Assembly: GCF_003626535.1 (NCBI RefSeq)
Contig: NZ_RBAL01000004.1
Coordinates: 434,001-498,000, forward strand
Origin: Streptomyces hoynatensis
GTDB lineage: Bacteria; Actinomycetota; Actinomycetes; Streptomycetales; Streptomycetaceae
Reading direction: 5' to 3'
DNA: 64,000 bases
Numbering within the stretch: position 1 is the stretch's first letter; each line of letters opens with the position of its first letter. This document shows, piece by piece, positions 8,892 through 16,308 of this stretch. The notes under the pieces were generated by a model. That model ran no database searches, was not told the DNA's origin, and worked only from the letters and a program-made list of their open reading frames with translations. The translations under genes and the position numbers were made by a program.

Positions 8892-9503
8892 GATGTCTCC
8901 CAGAAGGCGTCCGCGTGCCGTCGGCGCTGCCGAGGCTGAGGGCGGAGACGAAAGGCTGGAGGGCGACCCGGAAAGGGAAGCCACGAGGGGAACTGCCGAG
9001 AAAACGGCGCGGCGTGAGGGAATGCACGGAAGGCCGGAAAACGGCCGTGACGGGTCGGCGCGAGTCGGCGCTGAGACTGAAGAGGTACGGAGGGGGAACC
9101 GGCCGGGGATCGATTGAGGCCGGACGGGACCGGAACACGACCGGGCGGTGCCCGGGGTCGGGCTCGAAGAGCGCCCGCATGGGGTCGGAAAAGGGTCGGA
9201 AAAGGGTCGTAGAAGGGCCGGGAACGGGCCTGAGCCGGGCGGGAACGGTGGGGAGTTGCGTGGGAATGCGCCGGAGCGGGACCGAAACGGGACCGAAAAG
9301 GGACCGAAAAGGGGCGGGCAGGGGATCGGAACAGGACGGAATCGGGACGGCGCCGGAATGGGCGGAATGGGCGGAGGGGGTGGAACGGGCGGAAGGGGCC
9401 GGGCGAAGGGCGGGCAGGGCCGGAGGCGGAGGCCGGCTTCATGGCAGCGGGGTCGCGGCGGGGCCCGTTGGCGCCCCGCCGCGCCCGCCGCGCCGCCCGC
9501 GTC
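8892..9503. other. 612-nt purine/pyrimidine-skewed spacer between precursor and biosynthetic genes
   Basis: No believable gene lies here. The plus strand is strongly purine-rich and low in complexity. Short units recur, such as GGGTCGGAAAA near 9182-9203, GGGACCGAAAAGG near 9280-9315 and GGGCGGAAT near 9360-9375. In the direction of the operon the transcript would be C/U-rich, G-poor and largely unstructured, apart from a hairpin just after the precursor stop. Long open frames across it are arginine/proline/serine-rich and ignore the local codon bias, so I treat them as spurious. Confidence 0.6.
9457..9480 (-). terminator. Hairpin just downstream of the precursor gene (attenuator or partial terminator)
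   Basis: A perfect 8-bp stem (GGCGGGGC at 9457-9464, GCCCCGCC at 9473-9480) encloses an 8-nt loop, 24 nt past the precursor stop codon. There is no U-run. Such hairpins after RiPP precursor genes commonly raise the ratio of precursor to enzyme mRNA; that function is inferred here. Confidence 0.5.
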
Positions 9504-9656
9504 TCAGACCTGGGCCAGTGCCAGCGGCGCGATGCTGCTCTCGACCTCGTCGAGGGCGAACTCGATGTCGTCCAGCTCTTCGATGTCGTCCAGCTCATTG
9601 AAGTCGGTGGATTCCGCCGAATTCTCCGAGGTCGCGGGAGCCGCTACTTCCGGCAT
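9504..9656 (-). CDS. Candidate RiPP precursor (or PEARL scaffold) peptide, 50 residues, no cysteine
   Basis: The ATG has a good ribosome site (GGAAGG, nine bases upstream) and begins the only well-placed small gene at the head of the LanB operon. The leader is acidic: residues 21-32 are a perfect tandem duplication of ELDDIE, preceded by S-T-D-F-N, and followed by F-A-L-D-E-V-E. The C-terminus is S-S-I-A-P-L-A-L-A-Q-V (residues 40-50). Acidic, hydrophobic-spaced leaders are typical of LanB substrates. There is no Cys, so lanthionine or thiazole formation in this peptide is impossible. The two serines at 40-41 are the only dehydratable residues near the C-terminus. Use as a scaffold for C-terminal aminoacyl addition is an attractive alternative. 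The gene call is strong; the class is open. Confidence 0.8.
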   Translation of the reverse strand: MPEVAAPATSENSAESTDFNELDDIEELDDIEFALDEVESSIAPLALAQV

Positions 9657-9862
9657 CTTCGTTCACCTTCCTTTCGCTCTCCGGTCGGCGGATGCGGTGG
9701 TCCCCTGAATCCGCCGCCGATATGTGCGTGCCGGTGCGAGCGAGGCGCTCGTTCTCGCGAAGGCGGGCACGATATGCAATCCAGGCTGGCAGTCGTTCCC
9801 GCGCGCGGCAATAGTGCCCGGCGTCCCCCATCAGGGTGAACGCTCCGGGCGGCATTCCCCGT

Positions 9863-9882
9863 GGTCATAGGCTTGTATGACC
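9863..9882. promoter_or_regulatory. Perfect 7-bp inverted repeat, possible operator
   Basis: GGTCATA (9863-9869), six bases, then TATGACC (9876-9882). It lies about 206 bp upstream of the precursor start, in the AT-richer part of the divergent intergenic region. The geometry suits a dimeric repressor or activator; which protein binds is unknown. Confidence 0.45.
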
Positions 9883-10139
9883 CGGCCGCCGATTCCTTTT
9901 CGGTGCCGACCGGAATTCTCCGGCCTGGGCGGAAAATCCACGGAAAGGCTTTCCTTCGCGCCTGCCTGGCGGCGGTTCCGCGGCCGTGCGCCCGCCGTGC
10001 CTGCGCTCTGCCTCCGCCGTGCCCCCGCCCCGCCTGCCAGGTCCCTCCCCGGGCGCCCGGCGGCGCCCGGGGCACGGCGGGGCGCGCGGCGGCCCGCGGG
10101 GCGCCGCCTCCGGCCCGGGAGGGACGCGGGGGAGCGGCC

Positions 10140-10145
10140 TAGAAT
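10140..10145 (+). promoter_or_regulatory. -10 element for a leaderless IclR transcript
   Basis: TAGAAT ends exactly six bases before the ATG at 10152, and no ribosome site precedes that ATG. This spacing would put transcription start at the start codon. Confidence 0.5.
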
Positions 10146-10151
10146 CTGGGT

Positions 10152-11084
10152 ATGTCCACGACGTCGCCGCCCCGCTCCGACAGCCGGTCCCGCAGCGAGA
10201 AGCCGGGGCGGCAGGGCCGGCCAGGCCCCGGGGGGCAGGCCGGGCAGCCGGGGCAGCAGGGGGTCGTCGGCGCGCTGCGCAAGGGCCTCGAAATCCTCGA
10301 CCTCTACTCCCGCGAACGCCAGGAGATCGGCATCGGCGAGATGGCCGAGGCGCTGGGCATCCACAAGTCGAGCGCCTCGCGCCTGGCCGCCACGCTGGCC
10401 GGCTCCGGCTATCTGAAGACCGCGCACGCCCCCGGCACCTACCGCCTCGGCCCGCGCCTGGCCGCGCTCGGGGAGATCGCCGGCAGCAGGGCGGGCCTGG
10501 CGGAGATCGTCATGCCGCACCTGGAGGAGCTGGTCGCCGCCACCGGCGAGACCGGCCACCTGGCGGTCCTGGAGGGCGCCGAGGCCTCCACCGTGGGCGT
10601 CGCGGACGGCTGGCACACCGTGCGGATGCACAGCTGGGTGGGCAAGCGCTCCCCGGCGCACTGCAGCTCCATGGGCAAGGCGCTGCTCGCGGGCCTCGGA
10701 CCCGCGGCCGTCCGGGAGCTGCTCGCGGGGGCGGAGCCGGCCAGGCCCACCGCCAACACCCTGCACGAGCTTCCCCGCCTGCTGGACAACCTGGAGAGCC
10801 TGCGCTCCGGCGGCTTCGGCCTGGACGACGAGGAGCTGGAGTACGGGCTGCGCTGCGTCTCCGCCCCCGTCTTCTCCGCGGACGGCACCGTCGACGCGAG
10901 CATCTCGATCTCGGGCCCGACCCAGCGGATCACGCACGCGCGGGTGCCGCGGATCGCCGAGCACGTGCGCTGGCACGCCTGGCGGGCCTCGCAGGCCCGG
11001 GGCGCCGTGCGGGTGCCCGAGGGCTGGGCGCCCCCGCCGGCCGCGCCCCCCGCCCCGCTGGACTGGCTGCCCAGGGAGCGGTGA
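10152..11084 (+). CDS. IclR-family transcriptional regulator
   Basis: The product has 310 residues. After a Gly/Pro/Gln-rich N-terminal tail of about 37 residues comes a winged helix-turn-helix, including I-G-E-M-A-E-A-L-G-I-H-K-S-S-A-S-R-L. An IclR effector-binding domain follows, with A-H-C-S-S-M-G-K-A-L-L-A and G-F-G-L-D-D-E-E-L-E-Y-G-L-R-C-V-S-A-P-V-F, both diagnostic. IclR proteins usually control nearby catabolic genes, so it is a candidate regulator of the dehydrogenase genes that follow. It may alternatively act on the divergent RiPP operon. Confidence 0.93.
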   Translation: MSTTSPPRSDSRSRSEKPGRQGRPGPGGQAGQPGQQGVVGALRKGLEILDLYSRERQEIGIGEMAEALGIHKSSASRLAATLAGSGYLKTAHAPGTYRLGPRLAALGEIAGSRAGLAEIVMPHLEELVAATGETGHLAVLEGAEASTVGVADGWHTVRMHSWVGKRSPAHCSSMGKALLAGLGPAAVRELLAGAEPARPTANTLHELPRLLDNLESLRSGGFGLDDEELEYGLRCVSAPVFSADGTVDASISISGPTQRITHARVPRIAEHVRWHAWRASQARGAVRVPEGWAPPPAAPPAPLDWLPRER

Positions 11085-11092
11085 ACGCCGGC

Positions 11093-11120
11093 GCCCCGCG
11101 CGCCGCCCGGCGCGCGGGGC
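11093..11120. terminator. Bidirectional hairpin between convergent genes
   Basis: A perfect 12-bp GC stem (11093-11104 with 11109-11120) and a four-base loop lie between the stop of the IclR gene and the stop of the convergent FAD dehydrogenase gene. Confidence 0.7.
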
Positions 11121-11161
11121 ACCTCCCGCCCCCGGGGGTCCTGCCCCGGGGCCGGGCCCGT

Positions 11162-12799
11162 TCAGGAGCCGGCCGTGCCCGCGATGTCCTCGGCCGCGAG
11201 CAGTCCCATCACCATGCCGACGGCCAGCGTGGCGCCGGGGCCCGGATAGCCGTCTCCCGCCCAGAAGGCCGCTGCGTTGCCGACCGCGTACAGGCCGGGG
11301 AGGGGGCCGTCCGCGCCGAGCACCCGGCCCGCGGTGTCGGTGGTGAGGCCGCCCTTGGAGCCGATGCAGCCGGAGTGGACCCGGGTCGCGTAGTAGGGCG
11401 GCCGGTCGATCGGCCCGAGGTTCGGGTTGCCCTCCTGCCAGGGATCGCCGTAGTAGCGGTCGTACGGGTTCTCGCCGCGGTGGAACTCCTCGTCGCGGCC
11501 CTGCGCCGAGAACGCGTTCCAGCGCGCGACGCTCTCCTGCAGCCCCTCGGCGTCCACGCCGATCCGGCGGGCGAGCTCCGCGAGGGACCCGGCGGACACG
11601 ATGTGCCCGGCGAGCGGGCCCGAGGGGGTGAGCCCGGGGAAGGGGTAGCGGCTCCTGAAGCCCTCGTCGAAGATCAGGTACGCCTCCCGGTTGGGCGTCC
11701 TGCCCAGCTCGTCGAGCCGGTGCATGGCCTTGCCGAACTCGTTGTACGGGGCCGCCTCGTCGATGAACCGCCGCCCGGCCGTGTTCACGATGACGGCCCG
11801 GGGCGTGCCGCGCTCGCGGACCAGCCCCCTGGGGTAGTCGCGCCCGTCCAGCTTCTCGCCCGGCACCTGCGCCATCGGCATCCACCAGCCGTCGTGGACG
11901 TTGGCGGTGGGCGCGCCGAGCCGGTCGGCCAGGTCGAGGGCCAGCCCGGTGTTGCTCGGCGCCGCGGCGGAGACCCCGAGGCCCGCGGGCAGCAGCTGCT
12001 CACGCAGCCGCGGGTTGCCGTCGAAGCCGCCCGTGGCGAGCACGACGGCGCGGGCGCGGATGTGCTCGGTGCCCGAGGGGGTCCGCACCACCACGCCGCC
12101 GACCCCGTCGCCGGCCCGCAGCACGTCGACGACCCTGGCGCCGGCCCGCAGCCTCGCGCCCGCCCGCACCGCGCCGTCGACCAGGGCGGCGGCCAGCGCG
12201 ACGCCGCCGGTGCGGCCGCCCGCGGCGTACCGGGCCCGCAGCCTCTCGTGGTCGAAGTGCGCCGGGTAGCGCCACTCCTCCCACTCGGCGTGCCGGATCG
12301 GCACATAGCCGGGGGCCTCGCGGACCCGCGCCGCCTCGGGCACCAGGCGCCCGAGGTCGAGCACCTCCATGTCGAAGCAGCGGCCGCCGACCGTGGCGCC
12401 CGCCAGGTGGGGGTGGTAGTCGGGGTAGTGGGGGCACACGGCGAAGCGGTGCGGGGTGGCCTCCTCGACGAACTCCCGCATGCGCGGCGCGTGGGCGACG
12501 AACGCCTCGACGAACTCCGGCCACCTGGGGTCGAAGAGCTGCGACAGGTAGGTGCGCGCCGCCTCCGGGCTGTCCCCGGCGTTCTCCGGGGTGCCGTTGA
12601 CCGGCACCCACACCCGGCCGCCGGAAAGCGCCGTGGTGCCGCCGAACTCGTCCGCCGCCTCCAGCACCAGGGTGCGCAGGCCCGCGCGCGCCGTGCGGAC
12701 GGCGGCGGTGAGGCCCGCCGCGCCGCTGCCGGCCACCACCACGTCGTACGCGGTGCCGTCCGCGGTCTCCCCGGCCCGCCGGGCCTCGGTCTCGGTCAT
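11162..12799 (-). CDS. FAD-dependent dehydrogenase of the fumarate reductase/3-ketosteroid dehydrogenase family
   Basis: The protein has 545 residues. A Rossmann dinucleotide site D-V-V-V-A-G-S-G-A-A-G-L is at residues 19-30, and E-F-G-G-T-T-A-L-S-G-G follows shortly after. Near the C-terminus, G-C-I-G-S-K-G-G-L and A-A-F-W-A-G-D-G-Y-P-G-P-G-A-T-L contact FAD in this family. Members introduce double bases next to carbonyl or carboxyl groups, as in ketosteroid Delta1-dehydrogenases, flavocytochrome fumarate reductases and TcuA. The substrate cannot be read from the sequence. It lies 87 bp downstream of the aldehyde dehydrogenase gene on the same strand and probably shares its transcript. Confidence 0.88.
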   Translation of the reverse strand: MTETEARRAGETADGTAYDVVVAGSGAAGLTAAVRTARAGLRTLVLEAADEFGGTTALSGGRVWVPVNGTPENAGDSPEAARTYLSQLFDPRWPEFVEAFVAHAPRMREFVEEATPHRFAVCPHYPDYHPHLAGATVGGRCFDMEVLDLGRLVPEAARVREAPGYVPIRHAEWEEWRYPAHFDHERLRARYAAGGRTGGVALAAALVDGAVRAGARLRAGARVVDVLRAGDGVGGVVVRTPSGTEHIRARAVVLATGGFDGNPRLREQLLPAGLGVSAAAPSNTGLALDLADRLGAPTANVHDGWWMPMAQVPGEKLDGRDYPRGLVRERGTPRAVIVNTAGRRFIDEAAPYNEFGKAMHRLDELGRTPNREAYLIFDEGFRSRYPFPGLTPSGPLAGHIVSAGSLAELARRIGVDAEGLQESVARWNAFSAQGRDEEFHRGENPYDRYYGDPWQEGNPNLGPIDRPPYYATRVHSGCIGSKGGLTTDTAGRVLGADGPLPGLYAVGNAAAFWAGDGYPGPGATLAVGMVMGLLAAEDIAGTAGS

Positions 12800-12829
12800 C
12801 AGCTCTCCGTTCCGCCTGGTTCTGCGTGA

Positions 12830-12874
12830 TCTCGCCGGTCTCGCCGGTCTCGCCTGTCGTGCCGGTCTTGCCTG
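12830..12874. repeat. Five degenerate 9-bp tandem repeats in the dehydrogenase spacer
   Basis: Units are TCTCGCCGG twice, then TCTCGCCTG, TCGTGCCGG and TCTTGCCTG. They fill much of the 87-bp gap between the aldehyde dehydrogenase and FAD dehydrogenase genes. I see no coding role. Confidence 0.6.
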
Positions 12875-12886
12875 TGCCGGTCCGCC

Positions 12887-14308
12887 TCAGAGGTTCAGCA
12901 CGACGAGGCGCGGGTCCGTCATGTCGTGCACGGCGTACTTCGGGCCCTCCTGGCCGTGCCCGCTCTCCTTCACGCCCCCGTAGGGCATCTCGTCGGCGTG
13001 GTAGCTCGACGTGTCGTTGATCATCACGCCGCCCACCCGCAGCCGCCGCGCGGCGCGGAAGGCGAGGTCGAGGTCGTGGGTGAAGATCCCCGCCTGGAGG
13101 CCGTAGGGCCCCTCGTTCACCAGGCGGATGGCGTGGTCGACGTCGTCCACCGGCACCAGGGAGACCACGGGGGCGAAGATCTCCTCGTCGAGCACGCGGC
13201 TGCCGGGGTCGGGGTCGACCAGCAGCGCCGGGGTGAGCAGCGCCTTGTCCCGCTCCCCGCCGAGGGCGAGCCGGGCCGAGGGGCGGGCCTGCGCCACCCA
13301 GGCCGCGGCGCGCTCCGCCTCGGCCGGGTCGATCAGCGGCCCGAGGCTGCTGGCCGGGTCCCGCGGGTCGCCCGCGACCAGGGTCTGGACGCGTTCCCTG
13401 GTGGCCTCGGCGAGGTCGCCGAGGCGGGAGCGGTCGACGAGGAGGCGCTGCACGCTGGTGCACACCTGCCCCGCCTTGCGGTACCCGGCCCTGGCGACGA
13501 GGGCGGCCACCCGCTCGACGTCGGCGTCGGCCGCCACGATCGAGGCGCTGTTGGAGCCGAGTTCCAGCTGGGTCCTGGCCAGGCCGGCCCGCGCGCTGAT
13601 CCGGCGGCCGACGGCCGTGGAGCCGGTGAAGGTGTAGAAGCGGACCCGCGGATCGCCGACCAGGGCCTCGCCGAGGTCCTCGCCCGTGCCGCACACCAGC
13701 TGCAGCAGCCCCGCGGGCAGGCCGGCCTCGTGGAAGGCGCGCACCGCGTGCACCGCGCTCAGCGGCGTCTTCTCCGCGGGCTTGAGCACCACGGCGTTGC
13801 CGGCGGCGAGGGCCGGGCCGATCTTGTGCGCGACGGTGGAGAGCGGGGCGTTGAAGGGGGTGATGGCCACCACGACGCCGACCGGGACGCGGAAGGTGAA
13901 CGCCAGCCGCCGCTCGCCGCCCGGCGCCGATATCGGGACCTGCTCGCCCGCGATGCGCACCGCCTCCTCGGCGCTGAGCCGGTAGATGCGCGCGGCGCGG
14001 GCAAGTTCGCCCCTGGCGTCGGCGAGGGTGAAGCCGGTCTCGGCGACGTAGTCGGCGACCACGCGCTCGCCCTCGGCCTCCAGCGCGTCGGCCACCGCCC
14101 GCAGGACGCGGGCCCGCTCCCCGGGCGGGGGCGGCTCCGCGGCGGCGCGGCAGGCCCCGTCGACGGCGGCCAGGACGTCCGCCGGGGTGGCCTCGGCGAC
14201 CTCGGCCACCGGCTCCAGGGAGTACTTGTCCAGGACGGCCAGGCGGCGGTTCCCGCTCCGCCAGGCGCCGTCGAGATAGAGGCCGCTGGGGCGTTCGGCT
14301 GCTGCCAC
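12887..14308 (-). CDS. NAD(P)-dependent aldehyde dehydrogenase
   Basis: I chose the GTG at 14308, eight bases after AAGGAG, giving 473 residues. The general base Glu sits in Q-L-E-L-G-S-N-S-A, and the catalytic Cys in G-Q-V-C-T-S (about residue 283). The cofactor segment T-P-F-N-A-P-L and the F-T-G-S-T-A-V-G motif are present. The E-E-I-F-A-P-V and S-G-H-G-Q-E-G elements complete the fold. It oxidises an aldehyde to a carboxylate, probably the product of the ThDP enzyme or alcohol dehydrogenase encoded divergently. It is transcribed away from the ThDP gene across a shared 224-bp promoter region. Confidence 0.93.
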   Translation of the reverse strand: MAAAERPSGLYLDGAWRSGNRRLAVLDKYSLEPVAEVAEATPADVLAAVDGACRAAAEPPPPGERARVLRAVADALEAEGERVVADYVAETGFTLADARGELARAARIYRLSAEEAVRIAGEQVPISAPGGERRLAFTFRVPVGVVVAITPFNAPLSTVAHKIGPALAAGNAVVLKPAEKTPLSAVHAVRAFHEAGLPAGLLQLVCGTGEDLGEALVGDPRVRFYTFTGSTAVGRRISARAGLARTQLELGSNSASIVAADADVERVAALVARAGYRKAGQVCTSVQRLLVDRSRLGDLAEATRERVQTLVAGDPRDPASSLGPLIDPAEAERAAAWVAQARPSARLALGGERDKALLTPALLVDPDPGSRVLDEEIFAPVVSLVPVDDVDHAIRLVNEGPYGLQAGIFTHDLDLAFRAARRLRVGGVMINDTSSYHADEMPYGGVKESGHGQEGPKYAVHDMTDPRLVVLNL

Positions 14309-14453
14309 GCGCTCGTCTCCTTTGACCCTTCGCCACGGCCCGGTGGGCCGGTTGCGCCGCACGATGTCGGCCTTTGTGGGCGTCTGCTGCCTTTGTCGAG
14401 GTGGTGCCGCCGCGGTCGCTTTCCGCCGGAAGGCCCGCTGGGTGGCGGTCCGC

Positions 14454-14483
14454 TTGACGGCTTCCGTTATCGTTCCCTACGAT
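14454..14483 (+). promoter_or_regulatory. Sigma70-like promoter for the ThDP enzyme transcript
   Basis: TTGACG (14454-14459), an 18-base spacer and TACGAT (14478-14483). Transcription would start near 14490, just before the operator-like repeats. Confidence 0.5.
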
Positions 14484-14492
14484 CTCGCCCTA

Positions 14493-14516
14493 CGCAAGTC
14501 ATTGCGGAATACGCAA
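14493..14516. promoter_or_regulatory. Three-half-site operator shared with the TcuA-like gene
   Basis: The arrangement is CGCAA, four bases, TTGCG, five bases, CGCAA, giving two overlapping inverted repeats that share the middle half-site. It ends 16 bases before the ATG of the ThDP gene and touches its GGAGGAG ribosome site. The same arrangement occurs at 19082-19105. The position downstream of the predicted start suggests repression by an IclR or GntR protein. Confidence 0.6.
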
Positions 14517-14532
14517 CGGAGGAGACCCGCGG

Positions 14533-16308
14533 ATGTCTCAGTCAGGCGCCGAACTGATCGCCGAATACCTCGTCCGCGAGCGGGTGCCCTACGTCGTGGG
14601 GCTCTGCGGCCACGGCGATCTCGGCCTGCTCGACGGTTTGTTCGACCGGCAGGACCGGCTCAGGACCCTCTCGGTCCAGCACGAGTCGATAGCGGGCTTC
14701 ATCGCCGACGCCTACTACCGCGTCGCGCACCAGCCGATCGCGACGTTCACCTCCTGCGGCCCGGGCTCGGCGAACCTGCCCGTGGCCCTGGGCTCGGCCT
14801 TCATGGACGACTCGGCCTTCCTCGCCATCACGGGCAACGTGGCCACCACGCAGTTCAACCGCACGCCCTTCCAGGAGACCGGCCGCTACTTCCAGGCCGA
14901 CTTCCCCAGCGTCGTGCGCCCCTACGTCAAGCGCAGCTTCCAGGCCACCCGCCCCGAGCAACTGCCCCTGATGCTGCGGCAGTCCTTCGCGCTGATGCGG
15001 CAGGGCCGGCCGGGCCCCGTGCACCTGGACGTCCCCCTGGACGTCTTCGTCGAGCACACCGCGGAACCGCCGGCCGATCCGGCCACCTGGAGCACCGGCG
15101 CCCGGCCGCGGCCCGGCGCCGCCGAGGCGGAACTCGACCGCGTGGTGGAGCTGATCGAGGCGGCCGACCGCATCGTCCTCGTGGCCGGCTCCGGCGTCGA
15201 GGGCTCGGAGGGCGAGGCGGCCCTGGCGCAACTGGCCCGCGAGCAGCGCCTCCCGGTGGCCACCTCCCCGCTCGGCAAGGCCACCTTCCCCACGGCCGAC
15301 CCCCTCGCCCTCGGCCCCACGGGCCGCAACGGCACCTACGCCGCCAACCGGGCCGCCCGCGGGGCCGACCTCGTGCTCGCCTTCGGCACCCGTTTCGACG
15401 ACCGCGCCACCAGCTCCTGGCTGCACGGCTACACCTACGCCTTCCCCGAGGCCAGGCTGGTGCACGTCCACATCGACGCCGCGGAACTCGGCCGCAACTT
15501 CCCGCCCACCGTCCCCATCCAGGCGTCCCCCGCCACGGTGCTCGCCCAGCTCGCCGCCCGCCTGCGCGGCAGGCCCGTCCCCTCCTCCCGCGACGCCTGG
15601 CTGGCGGCCGTCGCCGGCTGGAAGCGCGAGTGGGAGCGGCACGTCGCCCCGCACCGCGCCGCGGACGCGGCGCCCCTGCGCCCCGAGCGCGTGGTCGCCG
15701 AGCTGCGCGCGGCCCTGCCGGACGACGGCGTGCTGCTGAGCGACGTGGGCGTGCACCACAACTGGCTGGTGCAGGAATGGGAGGTGCGCGCCCCGCGGAC
15801 GTTCCACCAGAGCTGGGGCTTCGCCTCCATGGGCTTCGGCGTGGGCGGCGTCATCGGCTCCTGGCTGGCCGCCCCCGAGCGCAAGCACGTCGCGGTGGTC
15901 GGCGACGGCGGGTTCCTCATGCTGCCGAGCGCCGTGGCCACCGCCGTGCAGTACGACATCCCCGTCACCTGGCTGGTCTGGAACAACGGCGGCTTCCAGT
16001 CCATCCGCGACCAGCAGCGTTCCTACTTCGGCGCGGACCGCGAGCTGGCGACGACCTTCCTGCACGAGGCCACCGGCGCCCCCTACCGGGCCGACCACGC
16101 CGCCCTGGCCCGCGCGATGGGCGCCGAGGGCCTCACCGTGGAGGGCGTGGGGGACCTGGCGGGCGCGCTGGAGAAGGCCATCTCCTCGCCGCGCCCGACC
16201 GTCGTCGACGTCCGGGTCGACGACGCCGTCGGACTCCCGGCCGCCGCGACCTGGGAGTTGCCCCCGCTGCCGCACCCGGCGCCCGGATTCGGCTGGCCGG
16301 ACGCATGA
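14533..16308 (+). CDS. Thiamine diphosphate-dependent enzyme (acetolactate synthase/decarboxylase superfamily)
   Basis: The protein has 591 residues and three domains: N-terminal pyrimidine-binding, central, and C-terminal diphosphate-binding. The conserved glutamate is E51 in V-Q-H-E-S-I-A-G-F. The ThDP/Mg site G-D-G-G begins at residue 457, with its distal Asn in N-N-G-G near 484-487. Family members decarboxylate 2-oxoacids or carry out carboligation; this sequence alone does not pick a substrate. A strong ribosome site (GGAGGAG) and a promoter/operator precede it. Its stop overlaps the ATG of the alcohol dehydrogenase gene, so the two steps are coupled. Confidence 0.9.
   Translation: MSQSGAELIAEYLVRERVPYVVGLCGHGDLGLLDGLFDRQDRLRTLSVQHESIAGFIADAYYRVAHQPIATFTSCGPGSANLPVALGSAFMDDSAFLAITGNVATTQFNRTPFQETGRYFQADFPSVVRPYVKRSFQATRPEQLPLMLRQSFALMRQGRPGPVHLDVPLDVFVEHTAEPPADPATWSTGARPRPGAAEAELDRVVELIEAADRIVLVAGSGVEGSEGEAALAQLAREQRLPVATSPLGKATFPTADPLALGPTGRNGTYAANRAARGADLVLAFGTRFDDRATSSWLHGYTYAFPEARLVHVHIDAAELGRNFPPTVPIQASPATVLAQLAARLRGRPVPSSRDAWLAAVAGWKREWERHVAPHRAADAAPLRPERVVAELRAALPDDGVLLSDVGVHHNWLVQEWEVRAPRTFHQSWGFASMGFGVGGVIGSWLAAPERKHVAVVGDGGFLMLPSAVATAVQYDIPVTWLVWNNGGFQSIRDQQRSYFGADRELATTFLHEATGAPYRADHAALARAMGAEGLTVEGVGDLAGALEKAISSPRPTVVDVRVDDAVGLPAAATWELPPLPHPAPGFGWPDA

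Larger units (their letters stand above)
9657..10151. other. Intergenic region between the RiPP precursor and the divergent IclR gene
   Basis: This 495-bp stretch is less GC-rich than its surroundings from about 9700 to 9960, as expected for promoters. It holds the inverted repeat at 9863-9882 and the IclR -10 element at 10140. I could not identify convincing -35/-10 boxes for the precursor. Small open frames here lack ribosome sites and actinomycete codon bias. Confidence 0.6.

Noticed and set aside
4827..8939. 1370-codon open frame on the plus strand opposite the LanB genes
   Set aside because: Antisense to genes with clear domains; composition (Gly/Arg/Pro/Gln/His) is that of a shadow frame in GC-rich DNA.
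8843..9598. 251-codon minus-strand frame spanning precursor and spacer
   Set aside because: Arg/Pro/Ser/Phe low-complexity product, frame conflicts with the precursor, codon bias absent.
1..9656. Ordinary class I lanthipeptide cluster
   Set aside because: No Cys in the precursor, no LanC, and both complete LanB proteins lack the elimination domain.
9595..9855. 86-codon minus-strand frame overlapping the precursor start
   Set aside because: Different frame from the precursor, no convincing ribosome site, non-actinomycete codon use.
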